A stretch of 64,000 nucleotides of DNA from Tistrella mobilis KA081020-065 (GCF_000264455.2 NC_017958.1:372001-436000), one strand, 5' to 3'. Counted from the first letter of the stretch, positions 1 to 9,345 are shown. Numbers and translations: made by a program. The notes: generated by a model not told the origin, from the sequence alone.

Positions 1-477
1 GCCCGCCGCAGGCGGGGCAGAAGGGCCGGGGCGGAAAATGGCGGCCGCCGCAGGCGGTGCATTCCTGAACGTAAAGCTCACCTCTCCGGGTCGCGTCCCA
101 GAACCAGGCCGTCGACGGCGTCGGTTCGGGCAGGCTGCCTCTCAGCATCGGTTACCCTCGTCTGTGGTGTGTCATGCCCCAGGGCTCATGCCCCAGGACC
201 CGTCTTCGACGACGGCCGGGGCAGAAAGGAGTTTGACAAGCGGGGGCCAGATGATCAAATCTTTGATCAAAGATCGAGCATCAATCGCTCACCACCTCCT
301 TTCCCCCGCATGCCTGCCCGGCAGGTCGCCTTCCCCGGCGGCATCTCACCGGGCGTCTTCCCCGCCTGGCGGGCGCGGCCTTCCATTGCCGTCGATTGAA
401 TACGATGGCATGTGATCAACCGCGGCCGGACGGGCATGCCCCTGATGTCATTCCCCCGAGGACGAGGACCCTCCCCC
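1..477. other. Gene-free leader region
   Basis: I see no convincing gene here; the short open frames have arginine/proline/serine-rich translations typical of chance frames in GC-rich DNA. It holds a short direct repeat (TCATGCCCCAGG at 172-183 and 186-197), a TTGACA box at 233-238 and, just downstream, the palindrome annotated at 259-274. It probably carries the promoter and a roughly 200-base leader of the gene starting at 478. It could also hold the end of an upstream feature outside the window. Confidence 0.5.
259..274. promoter_or_regulatory. Candidate GntR-type operator, site 1
   Basis: ATCTTTGATCAAAGAT is a perfect 16-base palindrome. With the next base it contains TTTGATCAAAGATC (262-275), which recurs exactly at 7957-7970 and 28053-28066. 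A second TGATCAAA copy starts 12 bases upstream (252-259), so the site may be tandem. It lies 20 bases after a TTGACA box. The obvious candidate binder is the GntR/FCD protein encoded at 6980-7708, since such regulators bind short palindromes next to the genes they control. The assignment is inference. Confidence 0.6.
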
Positions 478-1455
478 ATGGCAGACGTGCCCGAGACCGC
501 GGCCGATGCGGCCGCAAAGCCCCGCAGCCGCGGCAAGAAGCTGATCATCAGCTGTGCGGTGACCGGCGCCGTGCACACGCCGACCATGTCGCCGCATCTG
601 CCCTATACGCCCAACGACATCGCCACCCAGGCGGTGGATGCCGCGAAGGCCGGCGCCGCGATCCTGCATCTGCATGCGCGCGATCCCGAAGACGGCCGGC
701 CGAGCCCGAAGCTTGCCCATTACGAGGGCTTCGTGCCCCGCATCCGCCAGCAATGCGATGCGGTGATCAACATCACCACCGGCGGCTCCACCGCCATGAC
801 CATGGAACAGCGGCTGGAAGGCCCGCTCGGCCTCTCGCCCGAGATCTGCTCGCTCAACATGGGCTCGATGAACTTCGTCTATTCCGATCTGGGGCAGCGC
901 TATCAGAACTGGCGCTTCCCCTGGGAAAAGCCCTATGTCGAGGCGACGAAGGACGTCATCTTCCGCAACACCTTCGGCGATATCGAAACCATCCTGCGCG
1001 AGATGGGCGAACGCCGGGGGGCGCGCTTCGAATACGAGTGCTACGACGTCGGCCATCTCTATACGCTGGCGCATTTCCTGGACCGCAAGCTCGCGACCCC
1101 GCCGCTCTTCGTGCAGATGGTCTTCGGCATCCTGGGCGGCATCGGCGCCGACCCCGACAATCTGATGCACATGAAGACCATCGCCGACCGGCTGTTCGGC
1201 GACGCCTTCGAATGGTCGGTGCTGGCTGCCGGCCGCCATCAGATCAATTTCGCGACCATGGCGGCTGCCATGGGCGGCCATGTCCGCGTCGGGCTTGAGG
1301 ACAGCCTCTATGCCGGCCCGGGCAAGATGGCCGAAAGCAATGCCGAGCAGGTCGCCAAGATCCGCCGGATCGTCGAGGAACTCGGCCGCCCGATCGCGAG
1401 CCCCGAAGAAGCGCGTGCCATGCTGGGCGTGCCGTCGAGGGCCGCCGCGGCCTGA
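478..1455 (+). CDS. Beta-keto acid cleavage enzyme (BKACE, DUF849)
   Basis: A 325-residue protein of the BKACE family, zinc enzymes that react a beta-keto acid with acetyl-CoA to give acetoacetate and a new acyl-CoA. The N-terminal strand IISCAVTGA and the metal-binding HLH motif (H64 and H66, in LHLHARDPEDG) are clear, as is the ITTGGS segment. Length fits the family (about 270-320). The start at 478 is preferred over an in-frame ATG at 412 because the family core begins soon after it. It is the first gene of a plus-strand series leading into an ABC importer. Substrate specificity cannot be read from the sequence; the neighbours suggest the end of a lactam or omega-amino-acid pathway. Confidence 0.88.
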   Translation: MADVPETAADAAAKPRSRGKKLIISCAVTGAVHTPTMSPHLPYTPNDIATQAVDAAKAGAAILHLHARDPEDGRPSPKLAHYEGFVPRIRQQCDAVINITTGGSTAMTMEQRLEGPLGLSPEICSLNMGSMNFVYSDLGQRYQNWRFPWEKPYVEATKDVIFRNTFGDIETILREMGERRGARFEYECYDVGHLYTLAHFLDRKLATPPLFVQMVFGILGGIGADPDNLMHMKTIADRLFGDAFEWSVLAAGRHQINFATMAAAMGGHVRVGLEDSLYAGPGKMAESNAEQVAKIRRIVEELGRPIASPEEARAMLGVPSRAAAA

Positions 1456-1490
1456 TTGCCGACACGCCGACCTTCCGCACCATCCCCCTC

Positions 1491-1531
1491 CCGTCCGGTG
1501 CCCTTGCGGGGAGCGCAAGAGCACCGGACGG
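1491..1531 (+). other. Long intergenic stem-loop
   Basis: CCGTCCGGTGC (1491-1501) pairs with GCACCGGACGG (1521-1531), and inside it CTTGCG (1503-1508) pairs with CGCAAG (1514-1519). No T-run follows, so it is not a standard intrinsic terminator. Between the cleavage-enzyme gene and the abundant binding-protein gene it may protect the mRNA end or attenuate transcription. Confidence 0.6.
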
Positions 1532-1623
1532 CGAGCGGCAGACCACCCGTCTGAAGCCCCCGATACGACCCAGACCGAGACGGACAGACAAGAACCGCAC
1601 GGGACCATCGACAGGAGGCAGGA

Positions 1624-3249
1624 ATGCTGCACACACGGCCGAGGGGGCGCCTGCGCGCCCGCCTCATTGCCGCCGCCGCCTCGGCGGCGTTGACCCTGAC
1701 GGCCATTGCCGGCGCCGCCCAGGCCCAGAGCCGGGAAGAGACGTTGCGCGTGGTGACCGGCGGCCAGGTGAATACCCTGGACGCCGGCATGCAGGGCATC
1801 ACCCGCGACGGCTTCGGCCTGAACTGGAACATCTACGACCGGCTGGTCAGCTGGGACCGGAAGAAATTCGGCGACGGCTATATCTACGACTTCGACCATA
1901 TGAAGGGGGAGCTGGCCGAGAGCTTCACGATCAGCGATGACGGCCTGACCGTCACCTTCAAGCTGCGCCCCGACGCCACCTTCCATGACGGTTCGCCGGT
2001 CACGGCCGAGGATGTGAAGTGGTCGCTGGACCGCGCGGTGTCGCTGAAGGGCCCGGGTGCGCAGATGGCGACCGGCTCGCTGAAATCGCCCGACCAGTTC
2101 AAGATCATCGACGCCCACACCATTCAGGTGACGCTGGACAAGCCGGACCGGCTGGCGGTGCCGAACCTGGCCGTGGTCTTCCCGGTCATCCTGAATTCGA
2201 AGCTCGCCAAGGAACACGCCACCGCCGAGGATCCCTGGGCGACCGAGTGGCTGAAGGAAAACCAGGCCTCGGGCGGCGCCTACAAGGTCTCGACCTTCAA
2301 GGCCGGTCAGCAGGTGGTGCTGGAGCGGTTCGACGACTGGAAGAGCGGCCCGCTGCCCTATTTCAAGCGGATCATCGTCCAGACCGTGCCCGAGGCATCG
2401 ACCCGCGCCAGCCTGATCGAGCGCGGTGACGCCGATCTCTCGATCGATCTGCAGGCAAGCGACGTGCTGGCGCTGAAGGATCGCGGCGCCGTCAAGGTGG
2501 TGTCGATCCCGCAGGTCAACGCCTTCCAGATGATCGCCTTCAACACCCGGATGGCGCCGTTCGACAACGTCAAGGTCCGCCAGGCGGTTGCCCATGCGCT
2601 GCCCTTCGACGACATGTTCACCGCCGCCCTCTACCGCCGCGGTGCGCCGCTCTGGGGAGCGACCTGGAAGGATCTGCCCGACAACGGCAAGTTCCCGCAG
2701 CGTCTGCCCTATTCCACCAACCTCGACAAGGCCAAGTCGCTGCTGGCCGAAGCCGGCTTCCCGAACGGCTTCAAGACCACCTTCTCGTTCAATGTCGGCT
2801 CGGCCGCGACCAGCGAGCCGATCGCGGCGCTGATCAAGGAATCTCTCGGCAAGATCGGCATCGACGTCACGGTCGAGAAGGTGCCGGATGCGCAGATGGG
2901 CACCCTGATCTCGGAAAAGAAGCTGCCCTTCTTCACCGAAAGCGCCATCGCCTGGCTGCCCTCGGCCGACTATTTCTTCCGGGTGTTCTTCCAGGGTGAG
3001 ACCCGGTGGAACTACGGCTCGTTCGTGAACGAGGAACTGGCCGAGCTGACCGCCAAGGCACGCTACGAGCGTGACCCCGCGGCCTATGAAGCGGCCGCGA
3101 AGCGCATGGTCAAGATCGCCGCCGACGAGGTGCCGGTCGTGATGCTCTGGCAGCCCGCGCTCGATGCGGTGATGGCGAAGAACATCGACGGCTTCACCTA
3201 CTGGTTCCACCGTCAGACCGACTATCGCAGCCTGACCCGGACCAAGTGA
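1624..3249 (+). CDS. ABC transporter substrate-binding protein (peptide/opine/nickel family, SBP_bac_5)
   Basis: A 541-residue periplasmic binding protein. Residues 1-34 form a signal peptide with a basic start, an alanine/leucine-rich core and an AQA cleavage site before Q35. The mature part has the family hallmarks LRVVTGGQVNTLDAG, the segment GLTVTFKLRPDATFHDGSPVTAEDVKWSL and the late region NVKVRQAVAHALPFDD. A strong ribosome site (ACAGGAGGCAGGA) precedes the ATG. It delivers ligand to the permeases and ATPase encoded directly downstream. Family members bind peptides, opines, nickel chelates or other amide-containing solutes. With HyuAB and a transaminase nearby, a cyclic amide or short amide is a reasonable guess, but the ligand is not readable. 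Confidence 0.9.
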   Translation: MLHTRPRGRLRARLIAAAASAALTLTAIAGAAQAQSREETLRVVTGGQVNTLDAGMQGITRDGFGLNWNIYDRLVSWDRKKFGDGYIYDFDHMKGELAESFTISDDGLTVTFKLRPDATFHDGSPVTAEDVKWSLDRAVSLKGPGAQMATGSLKSPDQFKIIDAHTIQVTLDKPDRLAVPNLAVVFPVILNSKLAKEHATAEDPWATEWLKENQASGGAYKVSTFKAGQQVVLERFDDWKSGPLPYFKRIIVQTVPEASTRASLIERGDADLSIDLQASDVLALKDRGAVKVVSIPQVNAFQMIAFNTRMAPFDNVKVRQAVAHALPFDDMFTAALYRRGAPLWGATWKDLPDNGKFPQRLPYSTNLDKAKSLLAEAGFPNGFKTTFSFNVGSAATSEPIAALIKESLGKIGIDVTVEKVPDAQMGTLISEKKLPFFTESAIAWLPSADYFFRVFFQGETRWNYGSFVNEELAELTAKARYERDPAAYEAAAKRMVKIAADEVPVVMLWQPALDAVMAKNIDGFTYWFHRQTDYRSLTRTK

Positions 3250-3258
3250 CGCCGCCCC

Positions 3259-3294
3259 GCCCCGTGGCCCGGGCCATAGCCCGGGCCACGGGGC
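3259..3294 (+). other. Perfect 16-bp stem-loop between binding protein and permease genes
   Basis: GCCCCGTGGCCCGGGC (3259-3274), a CATA loop, then the exact reverse complement (3279-3294). There is no T-run. Stem-loops at this position commonly stabilise the binding-protein mRNA and lower expression of downstream permease genes; that role is inferred here. Confidence 0.65.
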
Positions 3295-3325
3295 AGCCAC
3301 CCGCCTCAGGGAAAGGACGACCCCC

Positions 3326-4348
3326 ATGCGCTCGATCGCATACCGGTCCGCCCGACGGTTGGCCGCCGCCCTGCCGGTGCTGCTGGGCGTGCTGGTCTTC
3401 ACCTTCGTGCTGATGCGGCTTCTGCCCGGCGACCCGGCCGTCTTCTTCGCCTCTGGTCCGAATTCCGGCGAGGCCGAAATCCAGGCGATGCGCGAGAAGC
3501 TGGGCCTCGACCGCTCGCTGCCCGAACAGTTGATCCTCTATCTGGGCGATGTCGCGACCGGCGATCTCGGCACCTCGATGACCACCGGCCGGCCGGTGCT
3601 GGACGATCTGGCCGAACGCCTGCCCGCCTCGCTCGAACTCACCGTGGTCGCCCTTGTGCTGGCGCTCGCGACCGCCTTGCCGCTCGGCATCCTGGCGGCG
3701 CTGATGCCCGGCTCGGTGCTCGACCATGTGGTCCGCGTGGTCTGCACCGCCGGTGTGGCGATGCCGACATTCGTCTCGGGCCTGCTGCTGATCTTCGTCT
3801 TCTACTACCTGCTGGGCTGGGCGCCCGATCCCACCGGCCGGATCGACGTCTTCCTGATCGCGCCGCCGCCGGTGACCGGTTTCCTGCTGATCGACGCGCT
3901 GCTCGCCGGCGATATGGAGGTCTTCCGGGCCGCCCTCGGCCAGCTGATGCTGCCGGCGATCACCATGGCCCTGTTCGTGCTGGCCCCCTTGGCCCGCATG
4001 ACCCGCGCCTCGATGCTGGCGGCGCTGGGCGGGGATTTCGTCCGCACCGCCCGCTCGCTCGGCCTGCCGGGCTGGAAGGTGGTCAATGTCTATGCGCTCC
4101 GCAACGCCATCCTGCCGGTGCTGACCACCACCGGCATCATGTTCTCCACCATGCTCGGCGCCAATGTGCTGGTGGAGAAGGTCTTCTCCTGGCCGGGTGT
4201 CGGCTCCTACACGCTGGATGCGCTGCTCGCCTCGGATTATGCCCCGGTGCAGGGCTTCGTCCTGCTGATGGCCGGCATCTTCGTGGTGGTCAATCTGATG
4301 GTCGATCTCGCCTACGGGATCGCCGATCCGCGGGTGGTGATCGAATGA
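3326..4348 (+). CDS. ABC transporter permease (DppB/OppB type)
   Basis: A 340-residue inner-membrane permease with the family N-terminus RRLAAALPVLLGVLVFTFVLMRLLPGDP. The cytoplasmic coupling loop that contacts the ATPase is visible as FVRTARSLGLPGWKVVNVYALRNA, and the protein ends in the typical DLAYGIADPRVVIE. About six membrane segments are expected. A GGGAAAGGA ribosome site precedes the ATG. Its last bases overlap the next gene (ATGA at 4345), implying translational coupling with its partner permease. Confidence 0.93.
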   Translation: MRSIAYRSARRLAAALPVLLGVLVFTFVLMRLLPGDPAVFFASGPNSGEAEIQAMREKLGLDRSLPEQLILYLGDVATGDLGTSMTTGRPVLDDLAERLPASLELTVVALVLALATALPLGILAALMPGSVLDHVVRVVCTAGVAMPTFVSGLLLIFVFYYLLGWAPDPTGRIDVFLIAPPPVTGFLLIDALLAGDMEVFRAALGQLMLPAITMALFVLAPLARMTRASMLAALGGDFVRTARSLGLPGWKVVNVYALRNAILPVLTTTGIMFSTMLGANVLVEKVFSWPGVGSYTLDALLASDYAPVQGFVLLMAGIFVVVNLMVDLAYGIADPRVVIE

Positions 4349-5193
4349 GCACGGCAACGCTGAAACATGTGGGCTGGGTGCTGCGCGGCAATGCCGTCAC
4401 CGCCGGCGCCGCGCTGGTCACCCTGCTGCTGGTGGTGATCGCGATCCTGGGCCCGGCGATCGCGCCGCATGATCCGCTCACCTCCAACGTCGCCAATGCC
4501 CTGACGCCACCCTCGGCGGAGCACTGGTTCGGCACCGACCGCCTCGGCCGCGACATCTTCAGCCGGGTGCTGGTGGCGACCCGGCTCGATCTGGGCATCG
4601 CGGTCGCAGCCGTGATCCTGTCCTTCGCCATCGGCACCGCCATCGGCGGGGCGGCCGGCTATCTGGGCGGCCGCTTCGACAAGATCACCGGCCGGGCAGT
4701 CGATGTGGTCATGGCCTTCCCGCTTTTCGTGCTGGCCATGGCGCTGGTCGCGGCCCTCGGCAACCGGGTCGAGAACGTGGTCTATGCGACCGCGATCATC
4801 AACCTGCCCTTCTACATCCGTTTCGCCCGCGCCGAGGTGAATGTCCGCCGCGATCTGGGCTGGGTGGAGGCCGCGCGCGCCTCGGGCAACGGCAAGGCGG
4901 CGGTGCTGTTCCGCTTCCTGCTGCCCAATGTGATGCCGGCGATGATGGTGCAGATCTCGCTCAATCTGGGCTGGTCGATCCTGAATGCCGCCGGCCTCTC
5001 CTTCATCGGCCTGGGCGTGCAGCCGCCGACTCCCGAATGGGGGATCATGGTCGCCGAAGGCGCCCGCTTCATCACCACCGGCTATTGGTGGACCGTGGCC
5101 TTCCCCGGCCTCGCCCTGGTCGCGACCGTGCTGTGCTTCAACCTGCTCGGCGATGGCCTGCGCGACATGCTCGACCCCAGGATGCGGACATGA
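4345..5193 (+). CDS. ABC transporter permease (DppC/OppC type)
   Basis: A 282-residue second permease of the importer. It shows the DppC signatures NALTPPSAEHWFGTDRLGRDIFSR near the N-terminus, the coupling loop WVEAARASGNGKAAVLFRFLLPN and the C-terminal [14 protein letters not shown]. It starts inside the stop codon of the preceding permease gene, and its own stop overlaps the start of the ATPase gene. The pair forms the membrane channel for the ligand captured by the binding protein at 1624-3249. Confidence 0.93.
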   Translation: MSTATLKHVGWVLRGNAVTAGAALVTLLLVVIAILGPAIAPHDPLTSNVANALTPPSAEHWFGTDRLGRDIFSRVLVATRLDLGIAVAAVILSFAIGTAIGGAAGYLGGRFDKITGRAVDVVMAFPLFVLAMALVAALGNRVENVVYATAIINLPFYIRFARAEVNVRRDLGWVEAARASGNGKAAVLFRFLLPNVMPAMMVQISLNLGWSILNAAGLSFIGLGVQPPTPEWGIMVAEGARFITTGYWWTVAFPGLALVATVLCFNLLGDGLRDMLDPRMRT

Positions 5194-6911
5194 TGGTGGA
5201 TCACGCAACGATGACCCGGAGCCTTGCCCGCAACACCGGCGCCGATGCCGCAGAACCCCTGCTCTCGATCCAGGATCTGAAGGTCGGCTTCTCCACCCGC
5301 CGCGGCCGGGTGGAGGCGATCCGCGGCATCTCCTTCGATATCGCCCCCGGCCAGGCGCTGGGCGTGGTGGGCGAAAGCGGATCAGGCAAATCGGTCACGG
5401 CCTATGCGATCACCGGCCTGCTCGACCGGGCGGGCCGGATCGACGGCGGCCGCATCCTCTATCGCGGCCGCGATCTGGTCGGCGCCTCGCGATCGACCAT
5501 GAAGCGGCTGCGCGGCGGTGCGATCTCGATGATCTTCCAGAACCCGCGCGCGGCGCTGAACCCGATCCGCAAGGTCGGCGACCAGCTGGCCGATGTGCTG
5601 ATGGCCCATGAGGGGCTGACCGGCCGGCGGGCGCGGGCCAAGGCGGTGGAACTGCTCGATCAGGTGCGCATCAACGATCCGGCGAAGCGGCTGGATGCCT
5701 ATCCGCACGAGTTGTCGGGCGGCATGTGCCAGCGCGTGATGATCGCGCTGGCCCTTGCCTGCCACCCGGATCTGCTGATCGCCGACGAGCCGACCACCGG
5801 GCTCGATGTCACCACCCAGAAGACCGTGATGGATCTGGTGGCGACGCTGACCCGCGAGCGCGGCATGTCGATGATGCTGATCACCCATGATCTGGGCCTG
5901 GCCGCCGCCTATTGCGACCGGATCGCGGTGATGGAACGCGGCCTTCTGGTCGAGGCGGCACCCTCTGCCGATCTCTTCGCCCGACCGCAGCACCCCTATA
6001 CCCGCCGTCTGGTCGCCGCGACGCCACGGCGTGAGTCCACACTCGACGATCTGGTGGCGGCCGCCCCCGAAGCCGCGGCCCTCGCCGCCCGGCCGGCCGA
6101 AGCGGCGCACCGGGCACCGGCAACCGCCAGCCCGGCGACACCGCTTCTGGAATTGCGCGGCCTGATCAAGCGGTTCGGCGACGTGAACGCCGTCGACGAC
6201 GTCGCCTTCCGCCTGAATGCCGGTCAGGCGCTGGGGCTGGTGGGCGAGAGCGGATCGGGCAAGACCACCATCTCGCGCATGGTCTGCCGGTTGGTCGATG
6301 CCACCGCGGGCGAGATCCTGTTCGATGGCGAGGATATCTCTCAGGTGCCGGCCGCGGTGTTCCACCGCCACCGGCTGCGGCGCGACATCCAGATCGTGTT
6401 TCAGGACCCGACCGAGAGCCTGAACCCGCGCTTCACCGCCTTCGACAGCATCGTCGACCCGCTGCGCCGGCTGGGCGGCCCGCAGGGCGCCCGCAGCCTG
6501 AGGGCGCGGGCGGAGGATCTGGCCGACCGGGTCGGCCTGCCCCGCGAGCTGCTCGACCGCTTCCCCCATCAGCTGTCGGGCGGCCAGAAGGCGCGGGTCG
6601 GCATCGCGCGCGCGATCGCGGTGGAGCCGCGCCTGCTGATCCTGGACGAGCCGACCGCCGCACTCGACGTGTCGGTTCAGGCGGTGGTATTGGGTTTGCT
6701 GGATCGCCTTCGACGCGAGACCGGCCTGACCTATCTCTTTGTCAGCCACGATCTGAATGTGGTGCGGATGCTGTGTGAGACGGTGGTCGTACTCCGGCGT
6801 GGCCAGGTGGTGGAAGCGGGCGAAAGTGCCGCCGTCTTCGACCGCCCGGCCCACCCGTATACGGCCGAGCTGATCGCGGCGATTCCGCATTTCGAACCCG
6901 ACGCGGCCTGA
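5190..6911 (+). CDS. ABC transporter dual ATP-binding protein (DppD-DppF fusion)
   Basis: A 573-residue fusion of two nucleotide-binding domains, as in GsiA-type importers. The first has a Walker A GESGSGKS at 61-68 and ELSGGMCQR followed by [13 protein letters not shown]. The second has GESGSGKT at 352-359 and QLSGGQKAR followed by [13 protein letters not shown]. Each half ends with the oligopeptide-family tail ([12 protein letters not shown] and [12 protein letters not shown]). The start overlaps the permease stop (ATGA at 5190), which settles it against longer in-frame alternatives. It powers import by the two permeases and completes a four-gene ABC transporter. Confidence 0.93.
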   Translation: MMVDHATMTRSLARNTGADAAEPLLSIQDLKVGFSTRRGRVEAIRGISFDIAPGQALGVVGESGSGKSVTAYAITGLLDRAGRIDGGRILYRGRDLVGASRSTMKRLRGGAISMIFQNPRAALNPIRKVGDQLADVLMAHEGLTGRRARAKAVELLDQVRINDPAKRLDAYPHELSGGMCQRVMIALALACHPDLLIADEPTTGLDVTTQKTVMDLVATLTRERGMSMMLITHDLGLAAAYCDRIAVMERGLLVEAAPSADLFARPQHPYTRRLVAATPRRESTLDDLVAAAPEAAALAARPAEAAHRAPATASPATPLLELRGLIKRFGDVNAVDDVAFRLNAGQALGLVGESGSGKTTISRMVCRLVDATAGEILFDGEDISQVPAAVFHRHRLRRDIQIVFQDPTESLNPRFTAFDSIVDPLRRLGGPQGARSLRARAEDLADRVGLPRELLDRFPHQLSGGQKARVGIARAIAVEPRLLILDEPTAALDVSVQAVVLGLLDRLRRETGLTYLFVSHDLNVVRMLCETVVVLRRGQVVEAGESAAVFDRPAHPYTAELIAAIPHFEPDAA

Positions 6912-6979
6912 GGTCGCCGGCGGCCCGCGACGGGCCGACCGATCAGAAGACGTTGACGACCAGGGCCAAGGAGACGCAC

Positions 6980-7708
6980 GTGACGCAAAATCTGCTGGAT
7001 CTGGCGGGCATCGACCGGCCCATGAAGACGACCCTGCGCGACCAGATCTACACGCGGCTGCGCGAGGCGATCATGGCCGGGCGGTTCCTGCCAGGCCAGC
7101 ATCTGGGTATCATCGCACTCGCCGAGGCGCTGAATGTCAGCGCGATGCCGGTGCGCGAGGCGCTGCGCCAGCTTGTGGCCGAAGGCGCGCTGGAAATGCT
7201 GCCCAACCGCATGGTCAAGGTGCCGGTCATGACCCATGAGCGGTTCCGGCAGATCCTGGGCATCCGTCTGCTGCTGGAAGGCCATGCGACCGAGCTGGCC
7301 ACACCCCATTTCACCGATGCCCAGTGCGACCGGCTGCAGGAGCTGTCCGACGGCATGGCGGCGGCGCTGGCGGAGAACGACGCCGAGACCTACTTCGCGC
7401 TCAACCAGGATTTTCACTTCACCATCTACAAGGCCTCGAACTCGGACGTGCTGATGCAGCACATCCGCATGCTGTGGCTGAAGATGGGGCCGTTCATCCG
7501 GCTGAGCTACAACCAGAGCGGCGTGAAGGCGACCGAGGTCAATCATGGCGAGGCAATCGCGGCGCTCCGCGCCCACGATCCGGTCGCCGCGGCCAACGCC
7601 ATCCGCATGGACCTGATGGAGGCCGCCGAGGTCATCCAGGAGGTCAATCCCGCAGCCTTCACCGATGTCGAGCCGACCGCAGAATTGCACGTCCTCGACG
7701 AGGAGTAG
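6980..7708 (+). CDS. GntR-family transcriptional regulator, FCD subfamily
   Basis: A 242-residue FadR-like regulator. The N-terminal winged helix is visible (LRDQIYTRLREAIMAGRFLPGQHL, then the recognition region ALNVSAMPVREALRQLVAEGALE), followed by an all-helical FCD ligand domain from about residue 90. The GTG at 6980 is chosen because AAGGAG lies seven bases upstream; a TTG 27 bases earlier has no such site. FCD proteins usually sense small organic acids, often of the pathway they control, and bind short palindromes. The TTTGATCAAAGATC sites at 262, 7957 and 28053 are the best candidates for its operators. Confidence 0.9.
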   Translation: MTQNLLDLAGIDRPMKTTLRDQIYTRLREAIMAGRFLPGQHLGIIALAEALNVSAMPVREALRQLVAEGALEMLPNRMVKVPVMTHERFRQILGIRLLLEGHATELATPHFTDAQCDRLQELSDGMAAALAENDAETYFALNQDFHFTIYKASNSDVLMQHIRMLWLKMGPFIRLSYNQSGVKATEVNHGEAIAALRAHDPVAAANAIRMDLMEAAEVIQEVNPAAFTDVEPTAELHVLDEE

Positions 7709-7712
7709 TTGG

Positions 7713-7868
7713 TTTGTCCGCCCTCGCCGGGCGGGTGCTCCGCACCCTTGGCCGCCGCCGCAATGGCGGCTGGAGTTTGTACGCCCTCGCCGGGCGGGTG
7801 CTCCGCACCCTTGGCCGCCCCCGCAATGGCGGCTGGAGTTTGTATGCCCTCGCCGGGCGGGTGCTGAA
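7713..7868. repeat. 63-bp tandem repeat, about 2.5 copies
   Basis: Two complete 63-base units (7713-7775 and 7776-7838) differ at only a few positions. A third unit starts at 7839 and decays after about 27 bases. Each unit holds two potential hairpins: GGGTGC-TCC-GCACCC, and GCCGCC pairing with GGCGGC across an AAT-containing loop. The block fills the gap between the gntR and aminotransferase genes. The unit is 21 codons long and stays open in some frames, but no ribosome site or sensible protein is apparent. It looks like a REP-like structured element or a folded terminator region. Confidence 0.75.
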
Positions 7869-7956
7869 GCACCGTCCGGCTCCCGGTCGCCCCTGACGGG
7901 GTGCCGGCTCCCCCTCCGGCCGGCGCCGCTTGACAGGCGTCGGCATGCGCGTAAAG

Positions 7957-7970
7957 TTTGATCAAAGATC
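7957..7970. promoter_or_regulatory. Candidate GntR-type operator, site 2
   Basis: TTTGATCAAAGATC, identical to the sites at 262-275 and 28053-28066. It ends 19 bases before the aminotransferase start codon, so a bound repressor would block the promoter or leader of the aminotransferase-hyuA-hyuB operon. Confidence 0.65.
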
Positions 7971-7989
7971 GAAGATACGAGGTGGCCTG

Positions 7990-9345
7990 ATGTCCGGACG
8001 CCCCCATCGCTGGGTCAACCAGCATGCCCCGACCCAGATCCTGCCCAAGGCGCTGAAAGGCGAGGGCGTGTATCTCTACGATGCCGCCGGCCGTCGCTAT
8101 ATCGATGGCTCGGGCGGGCCGGCGCTGTTCTGCCTGGGCCATTCGCATCCCGAGGTTCTGGCAGCGATGCGCGGCCAGCTGGAGGCGCTGGAATTCGGCT
8201 ACACCACAACCTTCACCACCGATGCGATCGATGCGCTGTCGGAGCTGCTGGTGGAACAGGCGGGCGGCAACCTGACCCGCGTCTCCTATGTCTCCGGCGG
8301 GTCGGAAGCCAACGAGACCGCGATGAAGCTGGCGTTGCAGGTTCAGCGCGCCCGCGGCTTCGCCAACCGCACCCGTTTCGTGGCCCGCAACCAGTCCTGG
8401 CACGGCTACACCATCGGCACGCTGTCGCTGTCGGGCCATCCCGCCCGCCGCGCGCCTTACGAAAAGGCGCTGCTCGACGTGATCCACGTCTCTGCCGCCA
8501 ACGACTACCGGCCAATCGCCACCACGGGGCGCGGCCCGGAAGCGCTGGCCGAGGCGCTGGCCGCCGAATTCGAGCAGGCGCTGCTCGCCGCCGGGCCCGA
8601 GACCGTCGCCGCCTTCTTCTTCGAGCCGGTGGTGGGGGCCGCCGGTGGCGCCGTGCCCGCACCTGCCGGCTATGCACGGCGGATGCGCGAGGTCTGCGCC
8701 CGCTATGGCGTGCTGATGGTCTCGGACGAGGTGATGTGCGGCGTCGGCCGCTGCGAGGCCTGGCGGGCGCTGGCGGTGGACGGGGTCGAACCCGACATCA
8801 TGACCATCGCCAAGGGGCTGGGCGGCGGCTACATGCCGATCGGTGCTGCGATCTATTCCGAACAGGTCTATCAGGACATCATCGCCGCCGACGGCCGTGT
8901 CGCCAGCGTTCATACCTATTCCGGCCACACGCTCGCCTGCGCCGCCTCGCTCGCCGTGCAGACCGTGATCCGCCGTGACGATCTGGTCGAGAAGTGCCGC
9001 GTCGACGGCCTGGCGCTTCACGACATGCTGACGGCGAGCTTCGGCCAGAACCCCTTCGTCGGCGACATCCGCGGCCGCGGTTTCTTCCGCGCCATCGAGC
9101 TGGTCGCCGATCGCGAGAGCAAAACCCCCTTCGCCCCCGAACTGGGCCTTGCCGCCCGGGTGGCCGAAACCGCTTTCGAGAACGGCCTGATCTGCTACCC
9201 CTCGCCCGGCACCGCCGACGGCATCCGTGGCGATCACGTGCTGCTGGCGCCGCCCTTCACCGCCAGCCGCGAGGAACTGGCCGAGATCGTGGACAAGCTT
9301 GCCCGGACCCTCGACACCGTCCTCGCCCAGGCCCGCGCCGCATGA
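7990..9345 (+). CDS. Class III PLP-dependent aminotransferase
   Basis: A 451-residue class III transaminase, the fold of omega-amino-acid, GABA and 4-aminobutyrate-like enzymes. Visible hallmarks are YLYDAAGRRYIDGSGGPALFCLGH, the VSYVSGGSEANETAMKLA pocket, MVSDEVMCGVGR and the PLP lysine K275 in TIAKGLGGGYMPIGA. The start at 7990 lies 19 bases after a shared operator; a longer in-frame start would place that operator inside the gene. Its stop overlaps the hyuA start. Next to a ring-opening HyuAB pair, it probably removes the free amino group of the opened product; the amino donor and acceptor are not readable. Confidence 0.9.
   Translation: MSGRPHRWVNQHAPTQILPKALKGEGVYLYDAAGRRYIDGSGGPALFCLGHSHPEVLAAMRGQLEALEFGYTTTFTTDAIDALSELLVEQAGGNLTRVSYVSGGSEANETAMKLALQVQRARGFANRTRFVARNQSWHGYTIGTLSLSGHPARRAPYEKALLDVIHVSAANDYRPIATTGRGPEALAEALAAEFEQALLAAGPETVAAFFFEPVVGAAGGAVPAPAGYARRMREVCARYGVLMVSDEVMCGVGRCEAWRALAVDGVEPDIMTIAKGLGGGYMPIGAAIYSEQVYQDIIAADGRVASVHTYSGHTLACAASLAVQTVIRRDDLVEKCRVDGLALHDMLTASFGQNPFVGDIRGRGFFRAIELVADRESKTPFAPELGLAARVAETAFENGLICYPSPGTADGIRGDHVLLAPPFTASREELAEIVDKLARTLDTVLAQARAA

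Noticed and set aside
38-415. Small coding frame at the window start
   Set aside because: No ribosome site and no recognisable protein; it covers the operator palindrome at 259-274.
448-3402. A 984-codon open frame on the minus strand opposite the cleavage-enzyme and binding-protein genes
   Set aside because: Its translation is low-complexity and histidine/arginine/glycine-rich, and it mirrors two well-recognised genes; a codon-bias shadow of GC-rich DNA.
7713-7868. CRISPR array
   Set aside because: The units are directly adjacent 63-base tandem copies with no variable spacers.
7990-9345. Beta-alanine transaminase for the pyrimidine pathway
   Set aside because: It is in an operon with hyuAB behind a different operator and 27 kb from the pyrimidine genes; no evidence links them.
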